A program made the translations under genes and the position numbers. From Loktanella sp. SALINAS62 (GTDB lineage Bacteria > Pseudomonadota > Alphaproteobacteria > Rhodobacterales > Rhodobacteraceae), in assembly GCF_018263905.1 (NCBI RefSeq), contig NZ_JAAFZU010000008.1:1-64000 (forward strand): a stretch of 64,000 nt of DNA. The letters run 5' to 3'. A model generated the notes under the pieces. The model was not told the DNA's origin. It was given only the letters and a program-made list of their open reading frames with translations, and searched no databases. Below, one piece after another: positions 52,901 through 60,918 of this stretch; position 1 is the first letter of the stretch; the number at the start of each line of letters is the position of its first letter.

Positions 52901-54563
52901 CTTTTTCGCCTTCCTTGTCGGGATAGAGCACGGCCTTGAATGGTCCGGCCCCAAGCCTGCGGTAAGCTTGCAGGAACGTTTCCGACGCATCTTCGCGCAG
53001 ATCCAGATAGCCCAGCACCAGACGTTCCATCGCGGGGATGATGTCATCCGCACTGAAACCGGGGCCGGCACGTTCACCGATGGCAGCATCTTCGGACCCG
53101 TCACCGCCCAGCGTGATCTGGTAGTTTTCGACGCCCGCGCGATCCAGACCCAGAATGCCGATATGGCCGACATGGTGGTGCCCGCAAGCGTTGATGCAGC
53201 CCGAAATCTTGATCTTGAGCGGCCCGATTTCGTGTTCCAGCTTCAGCTCGTCGAAACGGGTGGCGATCTGCTGGGCAATCGGGATCGACCGTGCGGTCGC
53301 CAGTGCGCAGTAATCCATGCCGGGGCAGGCGATGATATCGGACACCAGCCCGATGTTCGCCGTCGCCAGATCCGCATCGCGCAGGGCGGCATAGACCGCC
53401 GGCAGGTCGGATTTATGGACATGCGGCAGGATCACGTTCTGTTCGTGGCTGATCCGCAATTCGTCATGGCCATAGCGTTCGGCCAGATCGGCCAGCGCGC
53501 GCATCTGGTCGGACGTCGCATCGCCCGGCGTCGCGCCATGCTTTTTGATCGAAACGCTGACGATGGCATAGCCATCGGCCTTGTGCGCGGTCAGGTTGGT
53601 ATCGGACCACGACCGGAACGCGGGGTTTGCCAAACGTGCGGCTTCGTACCCGTCGGTATCGGCTGTCTTGAACGCCGGCGCGGCAAAGGCCTGTTCGATG
53701 TCAGCCAGCAGCGCCTGATCGACGCCGGAAAAATCGTCGCGGATGCGGGCAAAACGTTCGTCCACCAGTGCACGGATCTGATCAATTCCGTTTTCATGCA
53801 CGGTAATCTTGATCCGGGCCTTATACTTGTTGTCGCGCCGTCCCAGCAGGTTGTAAACGCTGACAATCGCTTCGCAATAGGGCAGCAGATCGTCGACGGG
53901 CAGAAAGTCCGTCAGCACCTTGCCGATCATCGGCGTGCGGCCCAGACCGCCGCCGACCAGCACGCGGAACCCGATCTGGCCCAGATCGGTGCGCACGACC
54001 TGCAACCCGATGTCATGGGCGCGGATCACGGCGCGGTCCGCTTCGGCGCCGGTCACGGCGATCTTGAACTTGCGCGGCAGGAACTGAAATTCGGGGTGGT
54101 CCGTGGACCACTGACGCAGCAGTTCCGCATAGGGACGGGGGTCCGCGACTTCGTCCGCGGCGGCCCCTGCGAAATGGTCAGCCGTCACGTTGCGGATCGT
54201 GTTGCCGCTGGTCTGGATGGCGTGCATTTCCACATCGGCCAACGCACCAAGAATATCGGGCACGTCACGCAATTCGGGCCAGTTGTACTGGATGTTCTGG
54301 CGCGTGGTGAAATGGCCATAACCCTTGTCCCAGCGGTCCGCGATCATTGCAAGCTGGCGCATCTGGCGGCTGTTCAGTGTGCCATAGGGCACAGCCACGC
54401 GCAGCATATAGGCATGCAGTTGCAGATACAGGCCATTCATCAGGCGCAGCGGCTTGAATTCATCCTCTGTCAGCGAGCCGTCGATGCGGCGTTCGACCTG
54501 ACCGCGGAACTGGGCCACGCGTTCGCGCACGAATGCGGCGTCGAAATCGTTGTATTTATACAT
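52890..54563 (-). CDS. Sulfite reductase (ferredoxin-type nitrite/sulfite reductase)
   Basis: 557 residues. It has two nitrite/sulfite-reductase ferredoxin-like and siroheme domains. The cluster-siroheme ligands are in CPGMDYCALATARS and GCINACGHHHVGHIG. It reduces sulfite to sulfide. The gene lies with cysG (siroheme synthesis), cysH and fpr, which together form a full assimilatory route. Very long antisense frames across it are not genes. Confidence 0.93.
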   Translation of the reverse strand: MYKYNDFDAAFVRERVAQFRGQVERRIDGSLTEDEFKPLRLMNGLYLQLHAYMLRVAVPYGTLNSRQMRQLAMIADRWDKGYGHFTTRQNIQYNWPELRDVPDILGALADVEMHAIQTSGNTIRNVTADHFAGAAADEVADPRPYAELLRQWSTDHPEFQFLPRKFKIAVTGAEADRAVIRAHDIGLQVVRTDLGQIGFRVLVGGGLGRTPMIGKVLTDFLPVDDLLPYCEAIVSVYNLLGRRDNKYKARIKITVHENGIDQIRALVDERFARIRDDFSGVDQALLADIEQAFAAPAFKTADTDGYEAARLANPAFRSWSDTNLTAHKADGYAIVSVSIKKHGATPGDATSDQMRALADLAERYGHDELRISHEQNVILPHVHKSDLPAVYAALRDADLATANIGLVSDIIACPGMDYCALATARSIPIAQQIATRFDELKLEHEIGPLKIKISGCINACGHHHVGHIGILGLDRAGVENYQITLGGDGSEDAAIGERAGPGFSADDIIPAMERLVLGYLDLREDASETFLQAYRRLGAGPFKAVLYPDKEGEKDAA

Positions 54564-54566
54564 GTA

Positions 54567-54866
54567 TCAGGCCCTCGTCTGTTTGCCGTGGGGATAATTG
54601 GACGGACCGCGCGTGCGGAACGCTTCGCGGAAATGCACAGGCTTCGGGCCCGCGTCGCCCGGCTTGGCATCGGCCAGATAGGCCCCCGCAATTTCGGATT
54701 GCCGCGCGCTGGCTTCGATCAGGCGCAGTTCGGCGTGGGCTTCGTTCGTCAGCAGTTCGGCGTCCGCGATATCCCGCGACCAGCGGTCGTCTTCGGTCAG
54801 CCAGACGGCGTCGCCTTCGAGCAGCGCGTTGGCGGTGATGACCTTGGGTGTAAAAGCCTTTGGCAT
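54567..54866 (-). CDS. DUF2849 domain protein
   Basis: 99 residues. The VITANALLEGDAVWLTEDDRWS and LRLIEASARQSEIAGAYLAD segments are characteristic of DUF2849, a small protein found between cysG and sulfite reductase in alphaproteobacteria. The function is unknown. It overlaps the cysG stop by one base. Confidence 0.88.
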   Translation of the reverse strand: MPKAFTPKVITANALLEGDAVWLTEDDRWSRDIADAELLTNEAHAELRLIEASARQSEIAGAYLADAKPGDAGPKPVHFREAFRTRGPSNYPHGKQTRA

Positions 54867-56263
54867 TATGCGAATTCCTCTGCGGGGATAGATTGGCTTG
54901 CGTCCAGCGCATCACGCGGTGCAAGGCCAAGAAACGTCAGTGCGGGGCCGGTCAAACGTGCCTTTGTCAGGGTCGGTTCCAGTTGTGCCAATGTCGTGGA
55001 CAAAATCCGCTGATCGGCGCGACTGACGTTTTCGATAACCGTGACGGGGGTGGCTGGATCTGCCCCGTGCATCAGTAACCGGCCCTGAATGAACCGCGCC
55101 GCGCGTTTGCCCATGTAGATCGCGGCGACCTCTCCGGGGCGGGCAAGCGCACGCCAGTCATGGTCGGCGAACCCTTTTGTATCGTGGCCGGTCATGTAAC
55201 GGATCGACGAATTGCGCCCGCGTTTCGTCAGGCTTTGGCCAATCCCTGCGACAGCGGCGCTGGCCGCGGTAATTCCGGGCACGATGCGCCAGCTGATCCC
55301 GGCAGCCTCGCAGGCGTCGATTTCTTCATCCAGACGGCCAAAGACAGTGGGATCACCGGATTTCAGCCGCACGACATGATGACCTTGCTGCGCATGTTCC
55401 ACGATCAGCGCATCGATGTCGTCCTGCGCCATGGCGCTGCCGAATCCTTCCTTGCCCGCGTCGATCATCAGCGCCTCGCGCCGGGCGAGTTCCAGAATCT
55501 CGGGCGTGACCAGCCGGTCGTAGATGACCACATCTGCGGTATCGAGCGCCTTGCGCGCGCGCAGTGTCAGCAGATCGGGATCGCCGGGACCCGCACCGAC
55601 CAAATCGACATGGCCGACCTTTGCCGGGGCCGCGATGGTCCGGTCCAGCAGATTGCGCAGGGTGGGCAGGATCGCGTCTTCGCCCCCGGTTTCCAGCGCC
55701 TTGGGGCCTGCGTCGAAATAATAGGACGACCAGAAATCGCGCCGCTTCCGACCCATCGGCAACACATCGACGGCGGCGCGGAACGATTTGCCGATCCGTG
55801 CCAGCAGCCCCAGTGATGCGGGCAGCCGTTCTTCCAGATCGGCCTTGATCTTGCGCGCCAGAACGGGCGCCGCACCTTCGGTCCCGATGGCGATGACGAC
55901 GGGATCACGATCCACGATGGCAGGGGTGATGAACTGGCTGTCGGCCAGATTGTCGACGATGTTCACCCGTGCGCCGTCCGCATGCGCAAGTGCCGCCACA
56001 CGGGCGTCCTCTGCGGCGTCTTCGTTGGCGGCATAGAACAGCACGGCGCACATCGCATCGCCGGGTTCCATCGCGCGCGATACCAGCTTCAGTTTGCTAT
56101 CCAGCGCCAACCGGTGCAGGTCAGGATGCGCGTCTTTGGCAAACACGGTGACATGGGCGCGCGTCTTCAGGATCAGCCGCAGTTTGGCCAGCGCGGCCTC
56201 TCCGCCACCGGACAGCACGATACGGCGTCCTGCGACGGCCATGAAGACGGGAAAATGATCCAT
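54866..56263 (-). CDS. cysG: Siroheme synthase CysG
   Basis: 465 residues. The N-terminal half is the dehydrogenase/ferrochelatase (RIVLSGGGEAALAKLRLI Rossmann motif). The C-terminal half is uroporphyrinogen-III C-methyltransferase (HVDLVGAGPGDPDLLTLRA, YDRLV, MTGHDTKG). One enzyme makes siroheme from uroporphyrinogen III for the sulfite reductase. First gene of the minus-strand sulfur operon, with a divergent Lrp-type regulator upstream. Confidence 0.95.
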   Translation of the reverse strand: MDHFPVFMAVAGRRIVLSGGGEAALAKLRLILKTRAHVTVFAKDAHPDLHRLALDSKLKLVSRAMEPGDAMCAVLFYAANEDAAEDARVAALAHADGARVNIVDNLADSQFITPAIVDRDPVVIAIGTEGAAPVLARKIKADLEERLPASLGLLARIGKSFRAAVDVLPMGRKRRDFWSSYYFDAGPKALETGGEDAILPTLRNLLDRTIAAPAKVGHVDLVGAGPGDPDLLTLRARKALDTADVVIYDRLVTPEILELARREALMIDAGKEGFGSAMAQDDIDALIVEHAQQGHHVVRLKSGDPTVFGRLDEEIDACEAAGISWRIVPGITAASAAVAGIGQSLTKRGRNSSIRYMTGHDTKGFADHDWRALARPGEVAAIYMGKRAARFIQGRLLMHGADPATPVTVIENVSRADQRILSTTLAQLEPTLTKARLTGPALTFLGLAPRDALDASQSIPAEEFA

Positions 56264-56335
56264 TGTGCGTCCTTTCGGTTCTGATGCTCGATATAGAACA
56301 TTTTTCTGGCATTTGGACAGGTGGGCCGGTAGTTA

Positions 56336-56349
56336 AGAACAAGTGTTCT
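56336..56349. promoter_or_regulatory. Palindrome in the cysG-lrp intergenic region
   Basis: AGAACA-AG-TGTTCT forms a 6-2-6 inverted repeat, and a further AGAACA half-site lies at 56295-56300. It is a candidate operator for the divergent regulator, by position only. Confidence 0.45.
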
Positions 56350-56399
56350 GACCGGCGGGCTGAAATGGGCATTCATTCTGATAAGGCTGTAAATCCCGA

Positions 56400-56861
56400 A
56401 TGACGATCCGCATTGACGACACAGACCGGAAAATCCTTGCAGCGCTTCAGCGTGACGCCTCGCGGTCGCTTGATGAAATCGCCACCGAAATAGGCTCTTC
56501 CAAAACGCCGGTCTGGAATCGGATCCGCAAACTGCGCGACGCGGGCGTGATCAAATCGCAGACCGTGGTTCTGGACGCGGACGCGCTGGGGTTCGAGGCG
56601 TGTTTCTTCGTTCTGATCCGCACGAGTGAACACGATGCGGCATGGCAGGCCCGGTTTCTGAATGCGCTGACCGCCCGACCAGAGGTGCAAGAGGCGCACC
56701 GGCTCGCAGGTGATATCGACTATATTCTCAAGGTCCGGGTCGCCAACGCCCGCGCCTACGATATCTTCTATCAGGCCTTGATATCAGAGGTGAAAGTCCA
56801 CACCGTCACCGCCTTGTTGTCGATGGAAGAAATCAAATCGACGATTGCCCTGCCGCTCTGA
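56400..56861 (+). CDS. Lrp/AsnC family transcriptional regulator
   Basis: 153 residues. The N-terminal helix-turn-helix (DRKILAALQRDASRSLDEIATEIGSSKTPVWNRIRKL) is joined to a RAM/AsnC ligand domain with the Gly-Asp pair in RLAGDIDYILKV. The gene diverges from the sulfate-assimilation operon across 136 bases, so it is the obvious candidate for controlling it, perhaps in response to cysteine or a precursor. That link is inference. It starts at ATG 56400. Confidence 0.9.
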   Translation: MTIRIDDTDRKILAALQRDASRSLDEIATEIGSSKTPVWNRIRKLRDAGVIKSQTVVLDADALGFEACFFVLIRTSEHDAAWQARFLNALTARPEVQEAHRLAGDIDYILKVRVANARAYDIFYQALISEVKVHTVTALLSMEEIKSTIALPL

Positions 56862-56866
56862 CAGGC

Positions 56867-56902
56867 ATCATCTTGCCCTAAATACTCCCGCCGGAGGCAT
56901 CC
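56867..56902 (+). repeat. Dispersed intergenic repeat, copy F
   Basis: CATCATCTTGCCCTAAATA plus CTCCCGCCGGAGGC, sharing the first 20 bases with copy B except one position. It overlaps the 3' end of the P450 gene and supplies its stop codon. Confidence 0.7.
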
Positions 56903-58053
56903 CGCACCATCAACCGGTCCAGCCCGTGGAAATGATAGACGTCCGCATAGCTTGGGGCCGACGCCGGTACCAGTTGCGGACAGCGCTCCCACAGCACCTC
57001 AAGTGCGATGCACAGTTCCAACCGGGCCAGCGGTGCGCCGACGCAGAAATGAATGCCGCCGCCGAATGCGACATGTGCAGGGCCATCACGATCGGGGATG
57101 AATGTGTTGGGATCGGACCAGATGCCGGGGTCGCGGTTTGCGGCCCCCAACAGGCAGGCAATCCGGTCCCCGCGCGCGAAATCCTGTCCCAGTACCGTGC
57201 AGGGTTCATAGACCCAGCGCGTGAACATGTGCAGCGGCGGGTCGTAGCGCATGATTTCTTCGACCGCGGCGGGGTCGGACCGCCGCAGACCGGTGTCCAG
57301 CATCGCGCGCACGCCGTTGCCCAGCGTATGCACCGTTGCCTCGTGTCCCGCATTCAGCAGCAGGATCACGGTTGATATCAATTCGGGTTCCGAAAGCCGC
57401 GCATCGCCATCGCGGGCCGCGATCAGGGTCGACAAAAGATCAGTGCCCGGCCTGTTGCGCTTTTCTGCGATCTGGTGCTGCAGAAACGCTGTGAATGCCC
57501 GTGTCGCATGGTCGGCGTTGGCGATGATCTGCGGGGTCAGACGGGCCTGATACATCGCGACCATGGCGTTGGACCAGCGCAGCAGATTGTCTGCGGCCTG
57601 TTCGGGCACGCCCAGCAGGCGCGCGATGGTGATCACCGGCACCGGCTGCGCATAGGCGGTCAGCAAATCGAAATCGCCAGTCGGAAATCGGTCGATCAGA
57701 TCGTGGCACAGGGCGCGGATGCCGTCTTCCAGCGCTGCGATCTGGCGCGAGGTAAAGGCCCGCAGCACAAGGCGCCGCAGCCTCGTGTGATCGGGCGCTT
57801 CCAGTTCCAGCATCGAATGCGATTCGATCGCGTCAAACGCGGCGCGGGCAGGGTCGGGAACGGGGGCGTCCAGCGGTGCGCGGCCCATCCGCTTGTCGCG
57901 CAGTACGGCGGACACGGCGGCATGGCTGACTGCGCAGGGCATGTCATAGTCGTTCCAGAACGCGAAATCGCCGGTCAGGCGCATCCGATCATAAAACGGA
58001 TATGGGTTTTGCACAAAGGCTGGTTCGGTCGGGGATTGTGAAAACGTCTGCAT
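56878..58053 (-). CDS. Cytochrome P450
   Basis: 391 residues. The heme-thiolate motif is FGGGIHFCVGAPLARLE, the I-helix is LLNAGHEATVHTLGNG, and ExxR is in VEEIMRYDPP. A soluble class I-type enzyme needing ferredoxin and reductase. Substrate cannot be told. I chose ATG 58053 because the upstream extension has no homology. The final codons are in the dispersed repeat copy F. It diverges from the B12-binding protein gene. Confidence 0.93.
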   Translation of the reverse strand: MQTFSQSPTEPAFVQNPYPFYDRMRLTGDFAFWNDYDMPCAVSHAAVSAVLRDKRMGRAPLDAPVPDPARAAFDAIESHSMLELEAPDHTRLRRLVLRAFTSRQIAALEDGIRALCHDLIDRFPTGDFDLLTAYAQPVPVITIARLLGVPEQAADNLLRWSNAMVAMYQARLTPQIIANADHATRAFTAFLQHQIAEKRNRPGTDLLSTLIAARDGDARLSEPELISTVILLLNAGHEATVHTLGNGVRAMLDTGLRRSDPAAVEEIMRYDPPLHMFTRWVYEPCTVLGQDFARGDRIACLLGAANRDPGIWSDPNTFIPDRDGPAHVAFGGGIHFCVGAPLARLELCIALEVLWERCPQLVPASAPSYADVYHFHGLDRLMVRDASGGSI

Positions 58054-58215
58054 GTTTTCGGTGATGCGCGTTTCGCGTGTGGGTCGCAAGTGTGGGTGCG
58101 TTGAATTGTCTCGGGGGACGGTCGGTTTCGGCGATGATCTAAAATTTGTATACAACGGGGTGCAGTATGGTTCAGGGTAGACATGACGTGACTGCGACTG
58201 CCGGGGGGAGGGGTC

Positions 58216-58998
58216 ATGATGGACACAGACAGACGTGATGACAACGCGGGGCAATCCGCGCCAAAGGACAAGACCAGACCGGTCCGCAATGTCGCGCGGG
58301 AAGCGGTCAAGCGGCTGGCATTTCGGATGTCGAAATCCGCCGATGGTCTTTCGGACCCGGGGCGCGCCGAAGTCGACCGATTGTGCGATTTGCTGACCCA
58401 ACCCGACACGCAGGCGATCGAAAGCTACGTGCAGGAATTGCTGGCCGACGGCAACAGCGTGTCAAAGGTTCACGTGTCCTACCTTGCAGCAGCAGCGCGG
58501 CAGTTGGGACAGGATTGGGCCGATGATCGTCGCAGCTTTACAGACGTGACGCTGGGCAGCGGTCGCGTTCACCAGATCATCCGCGACCTAAGCCAGATTC
58601 AGGATCGGGCGGCGGGCCGCAGGGGTGACGCACCACAGGTCCTGTTGGCGCTGGCACCGGGCGAATCGCACACGCTGGGCATTGAAATCTTTGCGAATCT
58701 CATGCGCGACGATGGCTGGGATGTTGAAATCTCTGTCGGTGGGACACGGGCTGGTATCTTGTCCCGTGCGCGCAAATCGTCGCACGATGTCGTCGTCGTC
58801 GTGGGCTATGGGCAGGGCGATGCGGACGTGCTGGCCGGGTTGTGGAAAGACCTCTGCGCTGTCTTGCCAAATGGGACCGTATTGCTGGCGGGTGCCATTG
58901 TCGACACGGCGCAAGCGGCGTCAGGCATCCCGCCAGAAGGCTGCCTGTCTGACCTTGCAAACGCTGTCATCCGGCTGCGCCAGTGCCTGAAAGACTAG
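58216..58998 (+). CDS. B12-binding domain protein, AerR/PpaA-like
   Basis: 260 residues. An N-terminal helical region of 130 residues is joined to a cobalamin-binding-type Rossmann domain (LLALAPGESHTLGIEIFANLMRDDGWDVEIS, VVVVVGYGQGD, LAGAIVDT). The ES-HTLG segment matches the PpaA/AerR group, light- and B12-dependent regulators of photosynthesis genes, where the usual DxHxxG motif is degenerate. No DNA-binding motif is evident. GGGGGGAGGGG precedes ATG 58216. The role here is not established. Confidence 0.8.
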   Translation: MMDTDRRDDNAGQSAPKDKTRPVRNVAREAVKRLAFRMSKSADGLSDPGRAEVDRLCDLLTQPDTQAIESYVQELLADGNSVSKVHVSYLAAAARQLGQDWADDRRSFTDVTLGSGRVHQIIRDLSQIQDRAAGRRGDAPQVLLALAPGESHTLGIEIFANLMRDDGWDVEISVGGTRAGILSRARKSSHDVVVVVGYGQGDADVLAGLWKDLCAVLPNGTVLLAGAIVDTAQAASGIPPEGCLSDLANAVIRLRQCLKD

Positions 58999-59133
58999 TT
59001 TCGGTCGGGCTTGGCGGCGCCAAACGCGGTCGCGATGTCGGAACCGAAGCTTGATTGGTTCGCACAATAGTGCAATCAAGTGCGACTTGCGCGGCGGCGA
59101 CGTCGTAGCATTGTTTTTCTGGGAGGAGAAAAA

Positions 59134-60147
59134 ATGAAATTTGTGAAAAGCTTTGCGGCCTTGGCTGCAATCTCTGTGATGGCGTCTGCTGCGGCCGCAC
59201 AGGGTGTGGACGGCTGCGACGATGGTGAAACCGTCGTCAAGTTCAGCCACGTCACCAACACCGACAAGCACCCCAAAGGGATCGCGGCCCAAGTGCTGAT
59301 GCAGCGCGTGAATGCCGAAATGGACGGCACCATGTGCATGGAAGTGTTCCCGAACTCGACGCTTTATACCGACGAACAGGTGATCGAGGCGCTGTTGCGC
59401 GGTGACGTGCAGCTGGCCGCACCGTCGCTGTCGCTTTTCGAAAGCATCACCAAAGCCTACCGTCTGTTCGATCTGCCTTTCATGTTCAAAAACATCGAAG
59501 CAGTCGACGCGTTTCAGGCGTCCGATACCGGTCGCGGTATGCTGGACATGATGCAGCGCCGCGGTCTGCAGGGGCTGGGTTACTGGCACAACGGCATGAA
59601 ACAGATCTCTGCCAACGTTCCGCTGGAACAGCCCAGTGACGCCAACGGCCTGAAATTCCGCGTGCAGCCATCCGACGTGCTGGTCGCCCAAATGAACGCG
59701 CTGGGTGCATCGCCGCAGCCGATGGCGTTTGCCGAAGTGTACGGCGCGCTGCAGACCGGCGTTGTCGATGGTCAGGAAAACAGCTGGTCCAACATCTATG
59801 GCCAGAAGTTCTTTGAAGTGCAGGACGGCATCACTGAAACGAACCACGGGATCATCGACTATATGGTCGTGACCGCGGTCGACTTTCTGGACGGTCTTGA
59901 TGACGGCGTGCGTGAGCAGTTCCTGACGATTATGGATGAAGTCACAGTCGAACGTAATGCTGCGGTGGCGCAGGTCGATACCGAAGCCCGTCAGGCCATT
60001 CTGGACACGGGCGGCACCATCCGTGAACTGACCCCCGAACAGCGTCAGGCCTGGGTCGATGTGATGATGCCGGTCTGGGAACAATTCGCCGAAGAAGTGG
60101 GCCAAGACAACATCGACGCCGCACAGGCAATCAACGACTCGATGTAA
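59134..60147 (+). CDS. dctP: TRAP transporter substrate-binding protein
   Basis: 337 residues. A signal peptide (SFAALAAISVMASAAAA) precedes a DctP fold with KFSHVTNTDKHPKG, the ligand-binding Arg in LKFRVQPSDV, and VDGQENSWSNIY. It binds a carboxylate in the periplasm and delivers it to DctQM. The strong GGAGG site is followed by ATG 59134. Confidence 0.93.
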   Translation: MKFVKSFAALAAISVMASAAAAQGVDGCDDGETVVKFSHVTNTDKHPKGIAAQVLMQRVNAEMDGTMCMEVFPNSTLYTDEQVIEALLRGDVQLAAPSLSLFESITKAYRLFDLPFMFKNIEAVDAFQASDTGRGMLDMMQRRGLQGLGYWHNGMKQISANVPLEQPSDANGLKFRVQPSDVLVAQMNALGASPQPMAFAEVYGALQTGVVDGQENSWSNIYGQKFFEVQDGITETNHGIIDYMVVTAVDFLDGLDDGVREQFLTIMDEVTVERNAAVAQVDTEARQAILDTGGTIRELTPEQRQAWVDVMMPVWEQFAEEVGQDNIDAAQAINDSM

Positions 60148-60167
60148 TTCCGGATCAACCGATCTGT

Positions 60168-60200
60168 CTGACCGGGCGGCGTATCGCGCCGCCCGGTCAG
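60168..60200 (+). terminator. Intercistronic stem-loop after dctP
   Basis: A perfect 14-bp stem, CTGACCGGGCGGCG with CGCCGCCCGGTCAG, around a 5-base loop. It lies 20 bases after the dctP stop and 30 before dctQ. It is not followed by a U-run. It more likely stabilises the dctP message 3' end or attenuates read-through than terminates. Confidence 0.75.
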
Positions 60201-60230
60201 CATCATAACGTCGGCGGGGGGAGCGCGCGG

Positions 60231-60914
60231 ATGAGCGGCCATTATCAGCCAAAAGGTCCTGTCGGGGCTTTTGTCAACACGCTTGAAGAAGGCATCATCG
60301 CCTTTTTGTTGGGGGCCATGACGCTGTTGACGTTCACGAACGTCATTCTGCGCTATGGGTTCAACAGTTCGATCATCTGGAGTCTGGAAGTCGTTTTGAC
60401 GATGTTCGCCTGGCTGGTGCTGTTCGGCATCGCCTATGGCTTCAAGGTCACGGCGCATCTGGGCGTGGACGCCATCACCAACCTGCTGCCGCCGCGTCCG
60501 CGCAAAATCGTCGCGATGATCGCTGCGCTTTTGTGTGTGTTTTATGGCGTGCTGCTGCTGAAAGGCTGCTACGATTACTGGGCACCCTTTGCCGATTTGC
60601 CACCGACGTCAGGACGATGGTTTCCGACTGGGTTCGATACATCCGTGCGATCCGCCAGCTTTTTTGAAACCGACCAGATCCCCATGCTGTCATGGCTGCG
60701 ATTTCTGGAAGACTGGGTGAATTACGGCGAACGCTATTCCAAGATGCCGCGCCTGATCCCCTATACCATGTTGCCGATTGCAGGCGGGCTGATCCTGTTC
60801 CGGATCGTGCAGGCGACGGTGCGGATTTGGCGTAACGACGCCGCCAGCCTGATCGTCAGCCACGAAGCCGAAGACGCGGTTGCCGAAGCAGCCCTTTTGA
60901 ACAGGGACACCTAA
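60231..60914 (+). CDS. dctQ: TRAP transporter small permease
   Basis: 227 residues with four membrane segments (IIAFLLGAMTLLTFTNVILRYGFNSSIIWSLEVV being the first pair). It has the DctQ pattern LRYGF...W..E and a larger than usual hydrophilic loop (about 115-165). It links binding protein and large permease in the Na+-driven transporter. Starts at ATG 60231. Confidence 0.92.
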   Translation: MSGHYQPKGPVGAFVNTLEEGIIAFLLGAMTLLTFTNVILRYGFNSSIIWSLEVVLTMFAWLVLFGIAYGFKVTAHLGVDAITNLLPPRPRKIVAMIAALLCVFYGVLLLKGCYDYWAPFADLPPTSGRWFPTGFDTSVRSASFFETDQIPMLSWLRFLEDWVNYGERYSKMPRLIPYTMLPIAGGLILFRIVQATVRIWRNDAASLIVSHEAEDAVAEAALLNRDT

Positions 60915-60918
60915 TAAC

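Noticed and set aside
52968-55013. 681-residue open frame on the plus strand
   Set aside because: It lies antisense to the sulfite reductase and DUF2849 genes, a usual effect of high GC content, with no recognisable domain.
58921-60252. 443-residue open frame on the minus strand
   Set aside because: Antisense to dctP and its leader; His/Arg-rich composition is typical of a shadow frame.
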